NCBI RefSeq assembly: GCF_051652165.1
Contig: NZ_JBOFTR010000015.1
Span: 62,001-126,000 of the forward strand
Direction of reading: 5' to 3'
Length of the DNA: 64,000 bases
Origin: Plesiomonas sp051652165
Lineage (GTDB): Bacteria; Pseudomonadota; Gammaproteobacteria; Enterobacterales; CAMTGL01
The stretch's first letter is position 1; every line of letters begins with the position of its first letter. The notes under the pieces were generated by a model. The model saw nothing but the letters and a program-made list of their open reading frames with translations, had not been told where the DNA came from and searched no databases. This document shows, piece after piece, positions 44,383 through 53,620 of this stretch. A program made the translations under genes and the position numbers.

Positions 44383-46845
44383 ATGCGAGTGCTAAAATTT
44401 GGTGGAACTTCACTGGCGAATGCCGAGCGGTTTGCACGAGCAGCCGATATTATTGAGAGTAATGCCCAGCAAGGGCACGTTGCAGCAGTACTCTCAGCAC
44501 CGGCTAAAATAACCAATCATTTAGTGGCGATGATTGAAAAAACCGTCGCCGGACAGGATATCCAGCCCAATTTGCATGATGCAGAACGTATTTTTGCTGA
44601 TCTACTGCAAGGGCTGCATGCGGAATTAGCTACTTTTGACGTTGCCAAAGTACAGGCTTTTATCGCGCGGGAATTTGCCGATTTACGCCAATTACTGCAC
44701 GGTATTAGCTTATTACGCCAGTGCCCTGATAGCATTAACGCCAGTATCATTAGCCGTGGCGAAAAGCTCTCTATTGCAGTGATGGAGGCGCTATTTATTG
44801 CGCGGGGTTATCCGGTAAAAGTGATCGATCCTGTCGCAAACTTGCTTGCACGCGGAAACTACCTTGAATCAACAGTAGACATTGAGATCTCAACTGCGCG
44901 CTGTCAGGCCGATCCGATTCCACAAGGTGCAGTCGCACTGATGGCCGGTTTTACTGCCAGCAATGAAAAAGGTGAATTAGTGGTACTGGGCCGTAATGGT
45001 TCTGATTATTCGGCAGCGGTATTAGCCGCCTGCTTGCGTGCAGAGTGTTGTGAGATCTGGACGGATGTTGATGGTGTTTATACCTGTGATCCGCGTTTAG
45101 TGCCTGATGCACGTCTGCTTAAATCGATGTCATACCAAGAAGCGATGGAGCTATCATACTTCGGTGCGAAAGTTTTACACCCGCGTACTATTTTACCTAT
45201 TGCACAGTTCCAGATCCCTTGTCTAATCAAAAATACCGCCAACCCACAAGCCGAAGGCACACTGATTGGTGCTGACAGTGGCGCTGACAAGCTTGATGTA
45301 AAAGGCATCACCAATTTATCAAATGTGGCGATGCTCAATATCTCTGGGCCGGGCATGAAAGGAATGGTCGGCATGGCTGCCCGTGTCTTTTCGGTGATGT
45401 CGCGTACAGGCATTTCTGTGGTTTTAATTACCCAATCGTCTTCTGAATACAGTATCAGTTTTTGTGTGCCGCAATCAGAGTTGGCAAAAGCGCAGCGGGC
45501 ACTGACCGATGAGTTTTATTTAGAACTGAAAAATGGCCTGCTCGAACCACTCGATGTGCAAGAGAAGCTGGCTGTTGTTTCAGTGGTTGGTGATGGTATG
45601 CGCACGGCACGCGGGATCTCGGCACGCTTTTTCACGGCACTTGCCCAAGCCAATATCAATATTGTCGCTATTGCTCAGGGCTCGTCTGAGCGTTCCATTT
45701 CAGCGGTAATTGCTGATGAGAAAGTGACCGAAGCGGTTCGCAGTTGCCATGAAGCCCTGTTTAGCTCGCGCCAAGTTATTGATGTATTTGTGATTGGTGT
45801 TGGCGGCGTTGGTGGTGCATTGGTTGAGCAAATTCGCCGCCAACAGCCGCGTCTGCTGGCACAAAATAACACTCAACTGCGTGTGTGCGGGCTCTCTAAC
45901 TCACGGGCTATGCTGCTAGATGTCAACGGGATCGCACTCGATCACTGGCAAGATCAAATTCGTGCTGCCAAAGAGCCATTCTCATTTGCACGATTGATCC
46001 GAGCTGTAAATCAACACCATCTGCTAAATCCGGTGATCGTAGATTGTACCTCGGATCAACACATTGCTGATCAATATGCCGAGTTTCTAGCTGCCGGATT
46101 CCACGTTATCACGCCAAATAAAAAGGCCAACACCTCTTCAATGGCGTACTACCATTTGCTGCGTCGTACAGCACAAAATAGCCGCCGTAAATTCCTGTAC
46201 GATACCAACGTAGGTGCAGGATTGCCTGTTATTGAAAATTTGCAAAACTTGCTCAACGCCGGTGATGAACTGACCCGCTTTAGCGGTGTACTTTCCGGCT
46301 CATTATCCTTTATGTTCGGTAAACTCGAAGAGGGTATGAGTCTATCTGCCGCAACAACATTGGCACGCAGTAAAGGCTTTACAGAGCCTGATCCGCGTGA
46401 TGATCTCTCTGGTATGGATGTTGCCCGTAAGTTGCTTATTTTGGCACGAGAAGTAGGGTATACACTGGAACTGAGCGATGTTGAAGTCGAGGGCGTATTG
46501 CCGTCTGACTTTGATGCTTCAGGTGATGTTGAGAGTTTTATGGCCCGTTTGCCAGAGCTTGATCACGCCTTTGCCAAGCGTGTAGCCGACGCTGAACATG
46601 AAGGTAAAGTACTGCGTTATGTCGGCCAAATTGAAGAGAGCCACTGTAAAGTATCTATTGTCGCCGTTGATGGCAATGATCCACTCTACAAAGTCAAAGA
46701 GGGAGAAAATGCGCTGGCCTTTTATAGCCGTTATTATCAACCAATACCTCTCGTACTGCGCGGTTATGGCGCAGGTAACGATGTCACTGCCGCCGGTATT
46801 TTCGCTGATGTATTACGAACCCTACCGTGGAAGCGTGGAGTGTAA
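44383..46845 (+). CDS. thrA: Bifunctional aspartokinase I / homoserine dehydrogenase I
   Basis: First and third steps of threonine synthesis in one chain: phosphorylation of aspartate and reduction of aspartate semialdehyde to homoserine. 820 residues, the E. coli length. The kinase domain (1-~300) starts RVLKFGGTS; two ACT repeats (~315-460) bind threonine; the dehydrogenase (~465-820) has GVGGVGGALVEQI for NADP binding. ATG 44383 has GAAGGGAGAG upstream. It is 2 bp from thrB and controlled by thrL attenuation. Confidence 0.98.
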   Translation: MRVLKFGGTSLANAERFARAADIIESNAQQGHVAAVLSAPAKITNHLVAMIEKTVAGQDIQPNLHDAERIFADLLQGLHAELATFDVAKVQAFIAREFADLRQLLHGISLLRQCPDSINASIISRGEKLSIAVMEALFIARGYPVKVIDPVANLLARGNYLESTVDIEISTARCQADPIPQGAVALMAGFTASNEKGELVVLGRNGSDYSAAVLAACLRAECCEIWTDVDGVYTCDPRLVPDARLLKSMSYQEAMELSYFGAKVLHPRTILPIAQFQIPCLIKNTANPQAEGTLIGADSGADKLDVKGITNLSNVAMLNISGPGMKGMVGMAARVFSVMSRTGISVVLITQSSSEYSISFCVPQSELAKAQRALTDEFYLELKNGLLEPLDVQEKLAVVSVVGDGMRTARGISARFFTALAQANINIVAIAQGSSERSISAVIADEKVTEAVRSCHEALFSSRQVIDVFVIGVGGVGGALVEQIRRQQPRLLAQNNTQLRVCGLSNSRAMLLDVNGIALDHWQDQIRAAKEPFSFARLIRAVNQHHLLNPVIVDCTSDQHIADQYAEFLAAGFHVITPNKKANTSSMAYYHLLRRTAQNSRRKFLYDTNVGAGLPVIENLQNLLNAGDELTRFSGVLSGSLSFMFGKLEEGMSLSAATTLARSKGFTEPDPRDDLSGMDVARKLLILAREVGYTLELSDVEVEGVLPSDFDASGDVESFMARLPELDHAFAKRVADAEHEGKVLRYVGQIEESHCKVSIVAVDGNDPLYKVKEGENALAFYSRYYQPIPLVLRGYGAGNDVTAAGIFADVLRTLPWKRGV

Positions 46846-46847
46846 CA

Positions 46848-47795
46848 ATGGTCATTAAAGTCTATGCACCGGCCTCTATCGGTAATGTGAGTGTCGGGTT
46901 TGATGTTCTGGGCGCGGCAGTAACACCGGTTGATGGCTCACTGCTTGGCGATGTCGTTAGCGCAGAGGCCTGTCATGAGGCATTTGAACTCTCATGCCGT
47001 GGCCGTTTTGTGGATAAATTGCCCATCAATCCACACGAAAATATTGTGTACCAATGCTGGGTTCTGTTTAGTGAACGTTTACACTCACAAGGGCGCAAAA
47101 CCAAACCAGTGCACCTCGTTCTCGAAAAAAATATGCCTATCGGATCGGGGCTGGGATCAAGTGCATGCTCGATTGTCGCAGCACTGGTTGCGCTAAATGA
47201 ATGGAATGATTGCCCGTTTGATGAGCACGCCATGTTAAGCATGATGGGTGAGCTCGAAGGGCGGATCTCTGGCAGCATTCATTACGATAATGTCGCCCCC
47301 TGCTACCTTGGCGGTTTACAGTTGATGGTGGAAGAACTTGGCATTATCAGCCAATCAGTACCCTGTTTTGATGAGTGGTATTGGGTTATGGCCTACCCTG
47401 GCATTAAAGTTTCTACGGCTGAAGCCAGAGCTATTTTACCCGCACAATATCGCCGTCAAGACTGCATCACCCACGGTCGTCATCTAGCCGGATTTATCCA
47501 TGCCTGTTATAGCCGTCAACCACGTTTAGCGGCACAGATGATTAATGATGTCATCGCTGAACCTTATCGTGAACGTTTGCTTCCCGGTTTTGCTGATGCA
47601 CGTCGCCATACTACCGATATCGGTGCACTAACAACGGGGATCTCCGGTTCTGGCCCTACACTGTTTTCTGTTTGTGCTGACTATGCCGTCGCAACGCGGG
47701 TTGCACGCTGGCTAACAGAGCACTATTTGCAAAATGACGAAGGATTTGTCCACATCTGCCGTATGGATCTGGCAGGGGCGCGCATACTGGAGTAA
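46848..47795 (+). CDS. thrB: Homoserine kinase
   Basis: GHMP-family kinase making O-phosphohomoserine. 315 residues (E. coli 310). The ATP-binding loop PIGSGLGSSACSIVA is near residues 93-107, and the C-terminal glycine motif GISGSGPTLFS is present. ATG 46848 lies just after the thrA stop codon, so translation is coupled. thrC starts 3 bp after its stop. Confidence 0.98.
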   Translation: MVIKVYAPASIGNVSVGFDVLGAAVTPVDGSLLGDVVSAEACHEAFELSCRGRFVDKLPINPHENIVYQCWVLFSERLHSQGRKTKPVHLVLEKNMPIGSGLGSSACSIVAALVALNEWNDCPFDEHAMLSMMGELEGRISGSIHYDNVAPCYLGGLQLMVEELGIISQSVPCFDEWYWVMAYPGIKVSTAEARAILPAQYRRQDCITHGRHLAGFIHACYSRQPRLAAQMINDVIAEPYRERLLPGFADARRHTTDIGALTTGISGSGPTLFSVCADYAVATRVARWLTEHYLQNDEGFVHICRMDLAGARILE

Positions 47796-47798
47796 TTC

Positions 47799-49082
47799 AT
47801 GAAGCTGTACAACATCAAAGATCATAATGAACAAGTAAATTTTGCTCAGGCTGTACGTCAGGGGTTAGGCAGCCAGCAAGGGCTATTTTTCCCATTTGAT
47901 TTGCCCACACTGAGCAATATTGATCGGCTACTAGATTTACCATTTGTCGAGCGCAGCAGCGAAATTCTCAGCGCCTTAATTGGTGATGAAATGCCGTCTG
48001 AACAAGTGCATGCCTTAGTGGATCGCGCCTTTAATTTCCCACTGACTTTACAGCCGGTGACTGATGGCATTTATGCATTAGAGCTATTCCATGGCCCTAC
48101 TCTTGCCTTTAAAGACTTCGGCGGCCGCTTTATGGCACAGGTGCTTGAGCATGTTAGGGGCAAAGAGAAAATCACTATTCTAACGGCCACATCCGGTGAC
48201 ACAGGAGCTGCCGTTGCACAAGCCTTTTACGGGATAGAGCAAATTCAAGTGGTGATCCTCTATCCAAAAGGGAAGATCAGCCCACTACAAGAAAAACTGT
48301 TTTGTACCTTAGGTGGGAATATCCACACACTGGCGGTAGAGGGTGATTTTGACACCTGTCAGGCATTGGTAAAACAGGCATTTGATGATGAACCGCTGCG
48401 CCAAGCTATTGGTTTGAACTCGGCAAACTCAATTAATATCAGCCGGTTACTGGCGCAAATTTGCTACTACTTTGAAGCTGTAGCACAGTTGCCGATAGAA
48501 AAACGTAACCACTTGGTGGTTTCTGTACCAAGCGGCAATTTTGGCAACCTCACTGCTGGGCTATTAGCACAAAGTTTAGGCCTACCCATTAAACGCTTTA
48601 TTGCTGCGACTAATGCAAATGATACTGTGCCACGTTATCTGGCCAGTAAACAGTGGCAACCCAATGCCACGGTGGCTACCCTCTCTAACTCAATGGATGT
48701 CAGCCGCCCTAACAACTGGCCGCGCATTGAAGAGTTGTATCGCCGTAAAGAGTGCCGCACTCCAGCCTTAGCTTCTGACGCGGTGAGTGATGAACAGATG
48801 AAAGAGACCTTGCTACAGCTCGATCAACAAGGTTATCTGTGTGAGCCACACGGTGCTACCGCATACCGGCTACTGGCCGAACAACTGCAAGAGGGCGAAA
48901 CGGGGGTCTTTTTATGTACTGCGCATCCGGCAAAATTCAAAGAGAGTGTTGAGCACATCCTCAATAAAGAGATAGAACTGCCACCGGCGTTAGCCGCACG
49001 CGCTAATCTTCCGTTGCTATCAGAACCAATGTCTGCTGATTTTTCTCGGCTAAAACAGTGGCTAACGCATAAATTACAGTGA
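47799..49082 (+). CDS. thrC: Threonine synthase
   Basis: PLP enzyme converting O-phosphohomoserine to threonine. 427 residues (E. coli 428). The PLP-binding lysine is in GPTLAFKDFGGRFMA (near residue 108); TATSGDTGAAVA is the phosphate-binding neighbourhood and VPSGNFGNLTAG follows. It is the last gene of thrABC and is followed by a terminator. Confidence 0.98.
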   Translation: MKLYNIKDHNEQVNFAQAVRQGLGSQQGLFFPFDLPTLSNIDRLLDLPFVERSSEILSALIGDEMPSEQVHALVDRAFNFPLTLQPVTDGIYALELFHGPTLAFKDFGGRFMAQVLEHVRGKEKITILTATSGDTGAAVAQAFYGIEQIQVVILYPKGKISPLQEKLFCTLGGNIHTLAVEGDFDTCQALVKQAFDDEPLRQAIGLNSANSINISRLLAQICYYFEAVAQLPIEKRNHLVVSVPSGNFGNLTAGLLAQSLGLPIKRFIAATNANDTVPRYLASKQWQPNATVATLSNSMDVSRPNNWPRIEELYRRKECRTPALASDAVSDEQMKETLLQLDQQGYLCEPHGATAYRLLAEQLQEGETGVFLCTAHPAKFKESVEHILNKEIELPPALAARANLPLLSEPMSADFSRLKQWLTHKLQ

Positions 49083-49142
49083 GCAATGTAAACTGATCCC
49101 CAAAAGCACAAAATAGCGTACGAAATAATGCATTGAGTTACT

Positions 49143-49182
49143 CAAAAAAAGCCACTTTCGAAAAGAAAGTCGGCTTTTTTAC
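49143..49182 (+). terminator. Terminator after thrABC
   Basis: AAAAAAGCC-ACTTTC, loop, GAAAGT-GGCTTTTTT with a one-base bulge and a T-run, about 60 bp after thrC. Confidence 0.88.
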
Positions 49183-49211
49183 TGTCCTATTTATTGCTAA
49201 TAAACTTTGTT

Positions 49212-50336
49212 TTATATTGCAGGTGAAAGCTCATCAAGTTCTTGGTGAACTTTGTGCAAACGTTTGATCCACGCATCTTGATAATAGGGTCTAACATGCT
49301 GTTGTGCAGCTTGCCGAGCCTCTTGTAGTGAGGCATATTCACCTTGCACAACTAAATACCACACTTGCTTATTGCGTTGTGTTTTGTACAGATAACGAGG
49401 TGCTGTTGGGCTTGTTGATGGAATATTACCCTCTTGTTCTACAGCCTTAGCAAGCGGGTAATTAGGGGTAGCAATCAACTGAATTGTATAAGTACTCGCG
49501 GGGAGTGACCGCAGTTTTTGTACCACTGCAGACATCTCTGTGGCCACCAGTGTTGATGATGAGCTGCCCTGTTCAGGTGTGGAGCGCACGTTATTATCTC
49601 GCGGTCTTATCACTTTTGTTGCAACAAACGGTTGAGTCACCGATGCTTTGATAGCTTGAGTCTCTGTCGTGTGTGATACGAGCATCTGAGTATGATCTGA
49701 TGAAGGAGGTTCTTGCTCTTTTTTTTGCTCAAGCACATTTTTATCGACAAGAAACAACGGCATTCCTGCTTGGAAAATTACCGGAGAGACAGTACTGATA
49801 GCCTGTTGATAACGGCCAATATTGCTTTGTACCCGCATTGAATACACCAGTGACTTCGCCACAACCTCATCTGCGATACCGTCAACCAGTAACGATCTAC
49901 CATCAATTGGCATCTGGATAATAGGCATCGAAAGCAATTGGCCATCAACCAGTACAGCCAAATTTCCCTGCACATGCTCGCGTGTTTGTGTCGATAAAAT
50001 AACCTGCCCCTGTGCCGAAAGATCAAGACGAATCGTTGGCCCACTGCCATCCATCGAATAGAGATAAAAAACATCATCAATATGTTGGCATTGTAATAAT
50101 GGTGCCGATAAATACAGATGCTCATCTTCGCTGTTTTGGTATTCAATCGCCTCAGGATTGGGTGCTTCGTACAATAAATGTAGCGATAATCGTGGTGTGC
50201 ACACTTCAGGAGTACGTAACTTTGCTGTTGAGGATGCGCAACCACTCAGCACGCTTGCAAGTAGAAAGCATAAGAACGTGTAAAGAAGGCGCTCCCCTCT
50301 GATAGGGAAACACCGTCTGTTTTGCCAAAGAGTCAT
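49212..50336 (-). CDS. Lipoprotein with SecD-like head domain and C-terminal SPOR domain
   Basis: About 374 residues, not a named gene. A hydrophobic segment ends in the lipobox LLASVLSGC, so Cys33 would be lipidated. Around residues 95-180 the text GPTIRLDLSAQGQVIL, NLAVLVDGQLLSMPII, DGIADEVVAKSLVYSM resembles the SecDF P1-head fold. A low-complexity Ser/Thr/Pro/Gln linker follows. The last ~90 residues (TIQLIATPN, WYLVVQGEYASLQEARQAA) fit a SPOR domain, which binds denuded peptidoglycan at the septum. Domain names are by eye. No strong ribosome-binding site marks the start; 50360 (GTG) is possible. Confidence 0.7.
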   Translation of the reverse strand: MTLWQNRRCFPIRGERLLYTFLCFLLASVLSGCASSTAKLRTPEVCTPRLSLHLLYEAPNPEAIEYQNSEDEHLYLSAPLLQCQHIDDVFYLYSMDGSGPTIRLDLSAQGQVILSTQTREHVQGNLAVLVDGQLLSMPIIQMPIDGRSLLVDGIADEVVAKSLVYSMRVQSNIGRYQQAISTVSPVIFQAGMPLFLVDKNVLEQKKEQEPPSSDHTQMLVSHTTETQAIKASVTQPFVATKVIRPRDNNVRSTPEQGSSSSTLVATEMSAVVQKLRSLPASTYTIQLIATPNYPLAKAVEQEGNIPSTSPTAPRYLYKTQRNKQVWYLVVQGEYASLQEARQAAQQHVRPYYQDAWIKRLHKVHQELDELSPAI

Positions 50337-50390
50337 GGAGTGTCGACTCAACATGAACACATGCCATTCAATCGAAAAATATTACGCAAC

Positions 50391-51566
50391 TTATACTTGC
50401 GTAGTCTTAATCGGTTGCGTCTTTTCATGCGGTAAACCGTTATCAACAAGCACACTAATTGCACCATCGCCAGTAACATTACACGCTGTTCCAAAACTAT
50501 CTTGTGCTAAATATAGCGCAATCATCAGAGCCAGTTGCGCTTCATTAAACCCAAGCATTGAACTCAATAGCCCTAATGCTGACATCACTGCCCCACCCGG
50601 TGCACCCGGTGCAGCAATCATCGTCACACCCAGCATCAAGATAAATGGCAACATAGTGAGCAGGCTTGGAATCGCCATGTATTGTGCTAAATACATAACA
50701 GCAGTGGCACATGTCACTAGAGTAATCGTCGAGCCAGAAAGGTGGATAGTGGCACACAGAGGAATGGTAAAATTAGCCACACCGCTGCTTACGCCCATCG
50801 CTTTACTCTGACGCAGAGTGACAGGAATAGTAGCCGCAGACGACATTGTCCCGACCGCCGTAAAATAAGCGGGTAACATTGTACGCAATAAAAACAGCGG
50901 CGAGCGGCCAGATGTCAAACCTGCGGCAACATACAAAACAGTTAGCCATAACCAGTGCATACAGATTGCTAAAACCAGCACAATACCGAATGTTTTCAGG
51001 GTACTAAAAACTGTACCATCAAGGGTCATTTCAGCAAAAACGCCGGCAATATACAAAGGCAACAATGGAATTAAGATATTTGCTAACAAACCATCAATAA
51101 TATCGCGACCACCATCACTGACCGCTTTTAACGTCATATTCTGTGTTTTACTGATCCCGATACCAAATAAAAATGCGGTTGCCAATGCAGTCATAACCCC
51201 AAACAGCGGTGGAATTGATATCTGCATAAAAGGCTCTAGTTTTACCGCATGGTGGGCAACAGATTCACTCACGGGTGTTAATCGTGGGATCACTTGGCTG
51301 GCAATCAAAAAAGCCAATATCCCTGCAACAATGGTTGAAGCATAAGCTAACCCCACGGTTTTACCCAACAGTTTGCCTGAATTTTGCGGTAAACTTGCAA
51401 TACCACTGGCAATAAAAAAAAGAATAATCAGAGGGATAGTGAAATTAATCATCTCACCAATAAGCACTTTCACCGTTAATAACGCACGTAAAAACCATTC
51501 GGGAGCAAACAGGCCAAATACCAGCCCTGCTAATATTCCAGCAATCAGCTTTGCTATTAATTTCAT
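50391..51566 (-). CDS. Dicarboxylate/amino acid:cation symporter (DAACS family)
   Basis: 391-residue inner-membrane carrier of the glutamate-transporter (GltPh) fold, with eight membrane helices and two re-entrant hairpins. The serine-rich motif appears as TMSSAATIPVT and the HP2 tip as APGAPGGAV. Substrate (glutamate, aspartate, serine, C4-dicarboxylates or others) cannot be told from the sequence. ATG 51566 has AGGAA upstream. It lies between the lipoprotein gene and grcA, each with its own signals, so probably monocistronic. Confidence 0.88.
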   Translation of the reverse strand: MKLIAKLIAGILAGLVFGLFAPEWFLRALLTVKVLIGEMINFTIPLIILFFIASGIASLPQNSGKLLGKTVGLAYASTIVAGILAFLIASQVIPRLTPVSESVAHHAVKLEPFMQISIPPLFGVMTALATAFLFGIGISKTQNMTLKAVSDGGRDIIDGLLANILIPLLPLYIAGVFAEMTLDGTVFSTLKTFGIVLVLAICMHWLWLTVLYVAAGLTSGRSPLFLLRTMLPAYFTAVGTMSSAATIPVTLRQSKAMGVSSGVANFTIPLCATIHLSGSTITLVTCATAVMYLAQYMAIPSLLTMLPFILMLGVTMIAAPGAPGGAVMSALGLLSSMLGFNEAQLALMIALYLAQDSFGTACNVTGDGAISVLVDNGLPHEKTQPIKTTQV

Positions 51567-51718
51567 ATCACAATTCCTGTACTTTATCGTTTTTATCACT
51601 TTTATTATTGCTAGTCATAACGAACCGCTAGCATTATTGAATAAATTACCATAAAAATTGCGAAACATCTGTGACTAGAATGCAGGGAAAGCACGAAGGG
51701 GATGTAACAAAACCAAAA

Positions 51719-51748
51719 CAAAAAGGAGACATAAAGTCTCCTTTTTAT
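51719..51748 (-). terminator. Terminator of grcA
   Basis: AAAAAGGAGAC, loop ATAAA, GTCTCCTTTTT, about 30 bp after the grcA stop; works in both directions. Confidence 0.88.
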
Positions 51749-51779
51749 AATATTACAATTTATGGGAAGCTACACGTAC

Positions 51780-52163
51780 TTATAAACTTTGTGTAAACGT
51801 ACGTGTGATAACATCACGTTGTTGCTCTGGAGTCAGTGAGTTAAAACGCACAGCATAACCAGAAACTCGAATTGTCAGTTGCGGGTACTTTTCTGGGTGA
51901 TTTACAGCATCTTCCAGTGTTTCACGCTTAAGTACGTTAACATTCAGGTGTTGACCGCCTTCTACGCGTACTGTCGGAGCGACATCTAACGCCACTTCAC
52001 GGTACTCAATCTCACCGAGTTCATTCACCGGTACGATCTGATCTTCAGCAAACTCACTTTTAGCACAAACACAACGCGCTTCATTCGTTGTGCTATCAAG
52101 TAGCCAAAAAGAGTTCAATAGTGCGTCATTTGCTGCTTTAGTGATCTGAATTCCAGTAATCAT
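51780..52163 (-). CDS. grcA: Autonomous glycyl radical cofactor GrcA (YfiD)
   Basis: Small spare part that restores oxygen-damaged pyruvate formate-lyase. 127 residues, as in E. coli. The glycyl radical site Gly102 lies in RVSGYAVRF near the C-terminus. ATG 52163 has GGGAG upstream; an earlier in-frame start is less likely. An FNR-like site stands upstream, in line with anaerobic induction of yfiD. It precedes ung and the unknown gene, near the E. coli arrangement. Confidence 0.97.
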   Translation of the reverse strand: MITGIQITKAANDALLNSFWLLDSTTNEARCVCAKSEFAEDQIVPVNELGEIEYREVALDVAPTVRVEGGQHLNVNVLKRETLEDAVNHPEKYPQLTIRVSGYAVRFNSLTPEQQRDVITRTFTQSL

Positions 52164-52239
52164 GGCGATCTCCCGCAAGGTAATTATAGAAAGAGTTGAT
52201 AGTTTACAACCTTTGTTGATGGTTATTGTGTGACCTTGC

Positions 52240-52253
52240 TTGATTTATGTCAA
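52240..52253. promoter_or_regulatory. FNR-like site upstream of grcA
   Basis: TTGATTTATGTCAA differs from TTGAT-N4-ATCAA by one base. It is 77 bp upstream of the grcA start, a position consistent with activation. Confidence 0.65.
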
Positions 52254-52360
52254 TATCCAGATCAAAAGTAAGGATTAATTGTGCCGCTAAAAATGATCTA
52301 GCGCACATTTATCTATAGGGTTAAAAAAAGAGAAAATGGCAAAATTGACCTGCATTCAAG

Positions 52361-52669
52361 TTAATATTTTTCTAATTTATCAAACTGTAATACATTGATA
52401 AAATCATGCTGGTATTGCTCTTCTAATGCATGCCGCCAATATTGCTGGGCTAAAGGCTGTAAGAAAAAATATTCGCGGGTTGTATCCGTCGCAAATGCCA
52501 TACCTAATGGCATTAATTCATGGTGAATATCGTGTACAAAATCGAGCGAAAATGCAGTGCGTCCTGTCAGTAAACTGATGTCTTTACGGGTTAAGTAAAC
52601 ACCTTGCTGATTATTTTTAAAACGTTCAAACAACCACTGAGCAAACTCTTTTGCGCTGACCATTGACAT
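52361..52669 (-). CDS. Unknown 102-residue protein
   Basis: Not recognised. A cytoplasmic protein of 102 residues beginning MSMVSAKEFAQWLFERFK, with predominantly helical character and a WRHALEEQY segment near the C-terminus. ATG 52669 has GAGG five bases upstream, and the reading frame uses codons like its neighbours, so it looks real. It sits upstream of grcA, separated by nearly 200 bp containing the FNR-like site, and diverges from ung. Confidence 0.7.
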   Translation of the reverse strand: MSMVSAKEFAQWLFERFKNNQQGVYLTRKDISLLTGRTAFSLDFVHDIHHELMPLGMAFATDTTREYFFLQPLAQQYWRHALEEQYQHDFINVLQFDKLEKY

Positions 52670-52839
52670 AAACACCTCAACAACCAATACCGTTTAATAA
52701 CATAATAGCAACAATATTATGATGCAGCCAAAATGCACACAGAGCGATAGTAAGATAAACGGAGTGCTTTCTACCTGTTAGCAAAAGATAAGTAGTGTTA
52801 TTGTTTTGCTCATTTTGCAAAACGACAATGAGGTTCAAT

Positions 52840-53511
52840 ATGCCAGAACAAACCTGGAGTTCGGTTATTGGGGCTGAAAAACAACAACCCTATTTTATGA
52901 ATATCATGCAACATGTTGCTGCGGAGCGGGCTGCAGGAAAAGAGATTTATCCCCCAGAAAAAGATGTTTTTAGTGCTTTTCGCTACACTCCTTTTGATCA
53001 GGTCAATGTGGTTATTTTGGGGCAAGACCCATATCACGGTCCAAATCAAGCACATGGGTTATGTTTTTCTGTACAACCGGGCATTGCCACACCGCCTTCA
53101 CTGCTCAATATGTATAAAGAGCTGAAAACAGATATTCCTGGTTTTGAAATGCCTAATCATGGTTGCTTAAGTAGTTGGGCGACACAGGGAGTTTTACTGC
53201 TCAACACGGTATTAACCGTAGAGCGCAGTAAAGCACATTCACATGCTAAATTGGGTTGGGAAACGTTTACGGATGCTGTTATTGCTGCCATTAATACGCA
53301 TCGCGAAGGGGTTATTTTTCTGCTCTGGGGCGCACATGCGCAGAAAAAAGGGCAGATTATTGATCGTCAACGGCACTCTGTATTAATAGCACCGCACCCT
53401 TCACCACTTTCAGCACACCGTGGCTTTTTAGGCTGTAAACACTTTTCACAAACTAATCAAATTTTACAGCAAAAAGGGTTAGCACCTATTAATTGGCAAC
53501 CAGAGATTTGA
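52840..53511 (+). CDS. ung: Uracil-DNA glycosylase
   Basis: Removes uracil from DNA, first step of base excision repair. 223 residues from ATG 52840 (E. coli 229). The catalytic water-activating loop GQDPYHG gives Asp63 and the C-terminal HPSPLSAHRGFLGC loop gives the catalytic His. A TGAGGT lies upstream of this ATG; upstream in-frame starts are not supported. Confidence 0.98.
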   Translation: MPEQTWSSVIGAEKQQPYFMNIMQHVAAERAAGKEIYPPEKDVFSAFRYTPFDQVNVVILGQDPYHGPNQAHGLCFSVQPGIATPPSLLNMYKELKTDIPGFEMPNHGCLSSWATQGVLLLNTVLTVERSKAHSHAKLGWETFTDAVIAAINTHREGVIFLLWGAHAQKKGQIIDRQRHSVLIAPHPSPLSAHRGFLGCKHFSQTNQILQQKGLAPINWQPEI

Positions 53512-53537
53512 GCGTTGCTGCAATGCTCAGGTCAACC

Positions 53538-53571
53538 CTCGCACACCTATCAATAAAAAGAGGTGTGCGAG
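53538..53571. other. 11-bp hairpin after ung
   Basis: CTCGCACACCT/AGGTGTGCGAG with a 12-nt loop, 24 bp past the ung stop and between converging ung and cra. No T-run, so a terminator or mRNA-end stabiliser is uncertain. Confidence 0.5.
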
Positions 53572-53620
53572 TTCTTGTCGCATACTGACAGCAAAATACG
53601 TATGTAATGTGTTTTGCTCT

